The notes below the pieces were generated by a model. The model was not told the DNA's origin. It made no database searches and saw only the letters and a list, made by a program, of their open reading frames with translations. A stretch of 64,000 nucleotides of DNA, taken from positions 1 to 64,000 of IMG/VR virus record IMGVR_UViG_3300031977_002862; one strand, given 5' to 3'. Both the position numbers and the translations under genes were made by a program. The stretch is from a virus. Below, piece after piece: positions 26,801 to 35,800 of this stretch. How positions within the stretch are numbered: the stretch's first letter is position 1; each line of letters begins with the position of its first letter.

Positions 26801-29800
26801 TGCTATAATACCTGCAGCATAAGAATCTGCTTGAAAATAATAATACCCCCCTGTATTAAATAGCGCAGTATCATTATAGGTTATAGAATCATTATTATCT
26901 GGAGAAGAAGTCCCCATATAAATAGTACTTGAATAAAGCGTACCTACAAAAGCAGAGGCGTTTACGGTTCCTGTATTCGATACCGAAAACCTAACGGTTA
27001 CACCCGAGTCAGCAATTTTGAAAAGATTAGTACTATCATGCCCCAATAAGGCTCCGTAAGTTCCGCTGTTACTGTCTCTCAAATCAAGCCAGGCATCTGA
27101 GTCTTCACTTTCAAAGATAGCGACGACGTTAGTAGTGCCAGAATTAAAATTAGCAGCAGTAGTATTATTAGCATCTACTGCAAGAGGTCCAGTTAGAGTA
27201 CCACCAGCGAGTGGAAGATGTCCTACTTGAGAATAAGTGTAGGCTGTGTTTGCATTTGTCGAAGACCCACCATCCCACGTAACAGTGTTCGCAACTGTTA
27301 AATTTCCTGCACCCGCGCCTCTGTCAGGAGAACCTGGATGAACATTTATATTTACATTTCCATAAAAAGATGCTGCGAGCGGGTCTGTCCAAGAATTAGA
27401 GCCTCGGCCATGCAAAACAAATGTTGTCCATTCACTGCCTTGATCACTTTCGATAAAAGTTAAATCGTGATCGGGATAAACTGAAGCCGTAGGTATGTTG
27501 CGAATTTTCCAGTTAACGTCTTTCGCTACAGCGTTATTTGTATCCCATCCGCTTGCTCGGAATTCCAATGTTTGCGAGCTATAAGATGTTTCACTAACTG
27601 TCGCTGTGCCCGTTTTTTCTAGTATTATGTTCCCGCTCGCATCGATCCGTTCCGTTCCATCGCCAGACCCAGTTCGTAATCCGAATACCGCGTTGACACC
27701 AGAGTCGTCCGTGATCCGCATATGTAGTTTGTTGGTATCTTCGGGCTCATAAAAGTCTAGCGCTTCAGGCGTTGCTTTTATCGCAAAGTCAACACTACTA
27801 TCAGACGTACCATTGAATGTAATTTCGGGAGTGGCTGTTCCCTCTAGAATTAGAGAGGGGGTAGTTACAGAAGTAGGCGTAATCGCTCCAAGACCAAGAG
27901 TAAAGCTTGCATCCCCAGAAGTAACTGTTGCGCCCCCTGTGATACCATTATTTGTTGTAATGGCAACACCAGTAATATCGGCAGCACCAACAGTCTGGGA
28001 ACCTCCAGAGCCCCCAGGAACAAAACCACCATCGGTCGTCGCGTCTGTAATTGCAATCTCTCTTGCAGTTGTTCCGCTCCACTGATTTTCTGTGGCTACT
28101 CCTGTTCCTGCATAGCTTAATGCAGTTCGAAAATAGTAAGTATCATCTGCGGCTGCTAAAGTAACAGTATCAGTAGCAGTATCAAGAGTAATATATCCAC
28201 TTGCGTCTATACAAGAACTTCCACCAAACTCTACGTTTGCTGTATAAGTTGTAAGAGTTACAAAAAGCTGTTCACCGCCTTCATAGCCGAGATCGATAAT
28301 TTCTGTGTCTTCTGTTTGAACTACTTTATATTGAGTTGAAGTAGGAGTTCCGCTTGTTATTCGAGTAAAAGTTCTTGTATAACTATCTCCTGAAACGGTT
28401 CCGTTTCCGCCGGCTGCAATACTTACTATGGTTGAACCATTAAAAGAAGTATCATCGTCAACATCAAAAGTAATTGTTAAGCTTGTAGGGATTTTTGCGA
28501 GAGTACTTGCAGCACTATCTCCGTTATAACTATATCCTATCGCGGAAAATCCTGCGAAAGCTTTTACTCGAACACGTACAGTTACATTTGAATTATCTAC
28601 TGCTGTTGAAATCGTAGCATACTGGCCAGCAGTATTATGGTTTTCTGCATAAGTTTCTACTTTTGTTTGAGAAACTTGAGCGATTTCTGTAAGAGCAGGA
28701 AATGAGAAGCCTCCGTCATTGCTGTCAAAATATACAGTGCCTTCTGAAGAACGAAGTACTAAATTTCTTGCATTTACTAGGCCATCAGACTTTACAGAAA
28801 AAGTTCCAGAGGTAGGGGTTGATCCCGTATAAAATCTATAATCACCGACTCCGGAAAGACTTGCTGAAGTAGCGCCGGTTCCGGCGGTAATCGTCGTGTC
28901 CGACGCTACAGCTCTTCCTGTTATACTTCCATCAACAATTAAGGAAGAATTTATTCGTAGAGTGTTTCCAAAACTCCATGCGGATCCATCATAAGACCAT
29001 TCAGCCACTTTTGGGGGTGACGATCCATCATATACTAAAACAATGTCTCCGTCAATAGGATTTCTTCCGGCAACGGCAAAAACTTCAGAGTTCGAAGGAG
29101 CGTCTAAATCATCGGGGGAGTTTGCGCTTCTTCTTACTCTCCAATATCCTGGAATAGCGGAAGCGGCTTGAACTTCTTCAATTACTATATTGTCAACTAA
29201 AGTTGTGCCTGCTGCTCCGTTATATTGTACGAGAATGAGAGGTGCGATATATCTTACATTTGGATGTGCTACTGCAGGATCAAGAAAAGTTCTTGAATTA
29301 TAGCCGCCAGCAGAAGCTCCGTGCCCTGAAAAATACCCTTCATATAGAGTCCATGCGTCTGGAATATCTACTCCAACAGCAGCAAAATAGTGCTGACTGC
29401 TGTGGGTATTCGTACCATCTATATTTACAAGAGTTGTTTTGTCTGCTGCAAAACCTCCGAAACCAAAATAAGCAGCTCCACTTCCAGCGGTTTGTCGTGC
29501 AACAACTCTTACTCGATATATTCTTGAAGGATCAAAGGGAATTAATTGCTTTGAAATCAACCATCTTTCATCGTTTCCAGAGTTATTCCCGATTGAGAGA
29601 GAAGTTCCTCCAGAATACGAAGTGGAGGAGAAAGTGATTTCTCCAGCTGCTGTATGGCTTGTCCAATAAGTAAGAAAATCGGCTGAATCTGCGTATTGTT
29701 CAAAATTATCGCGAAGTCGATCTACTACGATTGCTGTAGACTGAATTGTTTCTCCGCCTTCATCCTTTAGGTCTACACCTGCAGTAGCTCCTACAGTCGC

Positions 29801-32800
29801 AGACGGAGAAGCTACAAGACTAAGAGGTATAGGAGCACCGAACAATCCACCCGCAGCAATTTCGTCCGGAGAGCCCGCCGGTCTTGTTTCAAGCCAGCCT
29901 AAAGCTACATAACTATCGGCAGGAGTAAAATCTACCCAAGTAGAGTTGTTATCGTACTGCCACTGGGTTCCATTCAAGCGAGCAAACGCAACGTCCATCG
30001 CTGTACTTACAACAGTGAACGGATTACCTTTAGCCGTATCAAATACTATAAAGCCTTTAGTGTCTGTTTGGCTTGTTGCAAAAGTAATAGGATCTAACGC
30101 ATTAAGTTGAACTGCGTCTACAGTTATTTTGGAACCATTCCAGATAATAAATCCATCTGTGTTTAGCTGAGGGCTTCCTTCATTATCGCACCCAACAAGA
30201 GCGCCTTCTCCGTCATTGGCAGTGCCGTCAGAGCGTTTATTTAGTAAAAGAGCTAATCCTTGGCTTGCGTTATAACTATTTAGCAGGTCTGCGTCTGCGG
30301 GTTGCGAGGTGATGTTCGATCCCCAAGTAGCTCCAGCAGTAGCACCGGCTTCAGCAACAGCATTTGTTATTTGAGTAGCATCAACTTGACCAGAACCACT
30401 TCCCGTATAGTTCAGAGTACCGTCAGAATTTATTTGAATGTCTTCATTAAATACGTTACCTGCTCCAGAACCTGTTAGAGCGACTCCTCCAATAGAAACT
30501 GTTCCTTTAAATCCTGCGCCTTCATCACTTGAATAAAAGAAAGGAGTTTGAATAATTCCATCGGTAAGGTCTATCGAAGAACCTGCCGAAGAAAAAGCAT
30601 CGGGACTTCCTGTACCGCTATAGTTATCAGATTCAATAGAGCCCGTCGTAATATTTCCACCGTCAATAACAGTTTGACCGCTCGTGGACAGATTTGTGAA
30701 GGTTACAAGATTTGTAAAGCTTGCTGCTTTTAATGCGGTGCCACCAAAAGTTAAAGTTTCACCACTATAGGTATCATTTCCAGAATTATATGTTCCGCTT
30801 TCAGATGCGGAAAATCCTATATACCAAAACTCTGCGTCCGGACTTCCACCTGTGTATGTTGGAGCATTATGGCTCCAATTAGAAAGAATTGTTCCGAATT
30901 CTCCTGTACCAAAATTCATCGTATTCGTGTCGGCACTTGTAGGAAGTGTAGTAGGTTGAGTGCTAGTTTTTACAGAGTAGAATAAATAGCCAGTTACAGT
31001 TCGAGTTCCTCGGGCACCCGTTGATCCCGTGTCTCCTTTACGAGAAATACTAAACCAAAACTGAATGGGATTGCCTGATGCAGTACTAAGATTTGAAGTG
31101 CCCCCTTCTTGATTAAAATTAAGCAGAGATACAGGAATCTTAATTTTATTGGTAGTCTCTTCTATTGGAGAACCTGTAACTAAAAAGTTTACCCAACGAT
31201 CTGAGGCTTCATACCAAGCAATTGTTGTTCCTGCTATAACTTGATTGAGCAGAAAGTCTTTATTGTCTGTTCCATTAGTTTCGCTTCTATGAAAGAGTAT
31301 ATAATCAATATCTCCCGGAGTAGTAATATCGCTCCAACTTGTAGTTCCTTTATCTGGAGAAGCTGAATTTAAAAGAAGTGCATATCTTCCCTGACCAGCC
31401 GCCTCGCCGGTAGTATCCAAATCGTCATAGTTTAAAACAGTAGAAGCTGATGGTAGAGAATTTTCGCCATCTATTGCAAGAAGAGAAGGAGTGCTCCACT
31501 CTCCCTGAGCTATTGTATCAGTAGAAGAAGTTGAAGCAGCAGTAGCCTGAGATACCCATAAATATCTTCCGGTACCTGTACTCTGTATATCATCCGTCCA
31601 GCCATTTGCAGTTGTAAAAGAAATAGCGCCGCCCAAAAAAGTATAGGTCGTGTTCCCTTCAGGTTTACCGCTATTTGATCCAGTACTTGGAGCAGTATCG
31701 GTAATAGTTCTTTGATATATAAATACTGAAGCAGTATTTAAACCATCTCCACCATCCTCTGCTAATTTAACCGGAGCTGACCACTCAGGAGAACCTATAT
31801 CGTCGGTGCTTCCGTTACCAGAAGCAGTTGCTGCTACAACATATAAAGGATCGGAGCCTCCGGTAGGTTCTTTTTGCCACCCATCATCTAAAGTAGTGGT
31901 GGTTATTTTTCCCGTACTTAGGTTTACTGTTACAGGCCCGGGATTATCTGAAGGAGCCGCTGCGCTTCTCTTATAAGCGTAGACGAGTGCATTTGAATTT
32001 CCGTCAGTTCTTACAGCATAAACCGAGCTTCCAGTCCAAGTAATAGAAGCCGAAGTACTAGTTCTGGAACCTACAGCAAGGCCAACTCCTACATAAGAAG
32101 TTTCCCCATTTGCCAAAGTAGGGGGTGTAGTACTCCAATTTGTAGGAGCTGTTAGAGTATTAGTAGTAAAATTATAAGAGCCTCCAGTAAGACCAGCATT
32201 TGAAGTTTTTCTAAATACATATACTTCGGCTACAGCGTCTGCTTCGATTTGAAACGGGCTACCCCAGTCATAGTTTGTAGCTCCTACAGCTTTCTCACCC
32301 GTGCTGGCCCAAAGAGTATAAGGAGAACCATCATCTAAAAGTGTATCGACTGCATTGGTTCTCCAGCCTACAGGTGTACCAGGAGTAGAGCTAGGAGTGT
32401 CTGGTTCACCGTCATTTCGCTTAAAGATTATATCTACACTAGCGCCTGTTTCTCCTGGAGATCCGTCTTCGCCCTCTACAGATTGAGCTAAAGATTGGAT
32501 TTTTGTTAAACTAAAAGAAGTTCCATTAGCTCTCTTTCCCTCTATAAGATAAGATACTGTAGCATTTGTAGCTGTCATATCATCATGAGGAGGGATAGTA
32601 GCGTAAGTACCCGAGTCAGTAACAGGGCTTCCTGGATCAATATTTACACCTGTAGAGGTTACTTTCCAAGTGCCATTTGAAGTTCCTACGCCGTCATAGG
32701 TAAGTTCTGTAGTACCTTCATAAACTCGAATAGTTGTTCCGGAGCCTGTATATGTAATCTGACTACCGCCTCCGGTGTTTGTAACCGGAAGAACATGGGA

Positions 32801-35800
32801 ATCATTAGGCAATATAATAGTAAGAGCATCGGTTCCGTTTGCTCCCACAGTACCTTCCTGAATACCATAAATCGAAACAGTATCAAAAGAGTAGACTCCT
32901 CCGTCAGGGGATCCTGCGTCACTTTCCGCTACTTGAAGAGTATATGAATGAACTTCGTTGGGCCCTGGTTCTCTTCTATCTGGAGATCCGGAATCAAAAT
33001 CAGGAATATCATAAGTATTTTGAGAACCCCAAGCCCTTACCTCGACCCCATCTTTTAAAAATCTATATATTGGAGAAGTATAGTTTGTGCCCGTTCCTGT
33101 AAGAGTAATAGTAGTTTCAGGGCTTTCATTACCATCAGCGTCGAATAAAATTACATATTTATTTGCTGTAAGAGTTGCGGTTTTTCCTTCTGCTCCATCA
33201 GCTCCATCAGTAGATAATAGACTTGCAGCAACCCAATCACCACTACCAATAGTTACAGTATCTGTTAAACTTTTTACATATTGCTGAACTATCCAAAGAT
33301 ATGCTCCTCCACTTGAAGGAATGCTGGTAGTCCAAGAATTAGATGGAGCAGGATCAAGTGCGCCTGTACTAAAAGTATAGGTTACTTGATTATCGGGGGA
33401 ACTAGGAGTGCTTCCAGAAGTAGTTCTACGATAAAGATTTATAAAAGCACTGTTAAACCTTCCAATAGTTGTTCCGGAAGCCTCAGTGCTATAATCGCTG
33501 TAGTAATCTCTTTGCTCCGAAGATCGAGTTGTTTGTACAGTTGTGCGAGTAAAGGCCCTTACCCAATAATAAAATGTTGTTCGAGTTTCTGGAAGAAGAA
33601 TATCGATGTAGCTTCTTTCTAGCGTGGAAGATTGATCAGCGATTTTAACGGCTGTATTTACATTATTTGAAGTACTTCTCCAAATCTCATATCCATTTGC
33701 CTTTGCAACATTATCCCAAGTTACTGTAATCTGGTTAGTTTCCTCATTCGAAGTACCGGTTCCTGTTGCTGCAACATTCGTAGGCGCAGAAGGACGGCGA
33801 ATAACCGCATCTACTTCAAGAGGTACATTGAAAGGGCTTGCTTTTGGAGCATCTATAAAATATATAGAGTCATCGTGCTCTGTAGCTACTACACTTACTA
33901 GACAATTTGTTTGATAAGTAAGGGATTGAATTCTGAAATACTTTCCGCTGTCCCAACCAAATCGAGGATATTTTACACGAATTAGTTCACCAGGACTCAA
34001 TGCTAAACCAACAGGTCGAACTGTAAAAGAAATCTGGCGAGAAAATCTTGAACGATTGAGGATCTGCTCAACAGCAAGTCGAGCATTGTAGTAGTTTGTA
34101 ATTCCTTCGAGCTTGAAAGATCCTGAACGAACAACTCCTCGATCTTGCTTCAAATAATCTGAGTTAAAGAAAGATACGTTTCGACTGTTAAAATTATTCT
34201 GAGGGTCGATAATGCTTGCAGATAAAGAATTATACGCTTTCGAAAGTCCGTCGTCTTTAATCGAAAGAGAACCAATAATATCTTCTTGCTCAATGACTCG
34301 AACACTTGAGCCTACAGAAATCCACTCAATATCAAAATCATCTGCAGACGAAAGACCCAAATCTAATCGAAGACCCGTAATATAGCTGTCTTCCCAATCT
34401 GTTCCACCAGCAGTTAGATTTGACATATCCCACGAAGCAATCACCCACTCATTTAAAACTGTGGGGTCAGAAATATCTTTTTGAAAAGAAGCCGATTCAC
34501 CGTGAGAGTCGGTAGTGTAATAAGCAGCACCATCCCAACCAGTCCCTCCAGTTCTACGTATTCTTGCACGAATAATTAAGTTTTCAGAACCTTTGAAAGA
34601 AAGATTTGATTTTCTAAATACAGGATCGGAGCCACTTGAGTCAAGAGTTATATACTCTTCTTCTTGTGTAATTGAAGCCTGGCCATTTACTGTCCAACCC
34701 TCTGAAGAGTTCTGGAAATTCCAGAAAAGTTCTCCGTCAGCATCTCTCTTTGTCTCTACTGAAAGAGTGAACTTGCCGTCCTCAAATGCAAGTATTCCAT
34801 TAAAGTGCTCAAGAATAACGCCAATAACATTAAAGACGGGCTGAGATGTATCAATTGATAAATTTCCCTGATGGCGAGTAACCCAACGCTGGTCGGGAGA
34901 GTCCCACCCAAGATACTTCCAATACTGTATAAAGTCGGAATCGTAGAGAGAATAATCTAAAACATTACCAGAGCCAGAGGCTACAGAAACACTTGTGCTG
35001 TCTCCGCCAACTTGAGTTAAGGTAAATGAAGAAATCTCAACAGCATTTGTACTTATAGTTGTTTGCAAACCACTGGTTGTATTAAATCTATAAAGACTTG
35101 ATCCAGCCTCCCAAATAATATCGTCTTGCAAGCGAGTACGGACTTTATTGAATTGATTTGTAAGTTTCCCAATACAGTCTGTAAAAGTAACTTTGAAACG
35201 ATCTGGAGAACCACTCAATGCATCTTCAATAGTTTTAATAGTTCCTTGCCACTTAAAACCACCAGTAGGCTCATACTTAAACTTATCCCCTACTGCAAGA
35301 GTATGTCCGACACTGTCTACTTGTATTTCGACTGTAATATCTGATCGAGTATCGCAAGTTCGGGCAGCTTGTAAAAAGCTATTAATATTTAACTTATCAT
35401 CAGAAAGACCCGCCCCATAACGCTTACTCTTCATATAATCTAAAAGAATAAGTCCAAAGTTTGTAGTGGGCCGAACGTCTCTTCCTTCTTCGTTTCCGTA
35501 TATTAGTACTTCATCTCCTGCTTCTGGAACTTCTCCATCGGCTAGATCAGTAGTAAGAGTTAGAATGCGAGTGGCTCCGTCGTAGTCTTTAATTACTTTA
35601 AGAGTTTCTATTATATTGCCATTAAAATCGGTTCTTCTGATTAAAACAGCTTTACCATTATAAGCATCATCAACAGAACTCGGGCTTCCAGTTGTAGAAA
35701 GTTTAATCTGATTCTTTATTGTTATATATGTAGTAGTAGAAGCATTTCCTGTTACAGTACTTATATTATTTGTAGGAGTATCATCAAGGACAGTGTTAGT

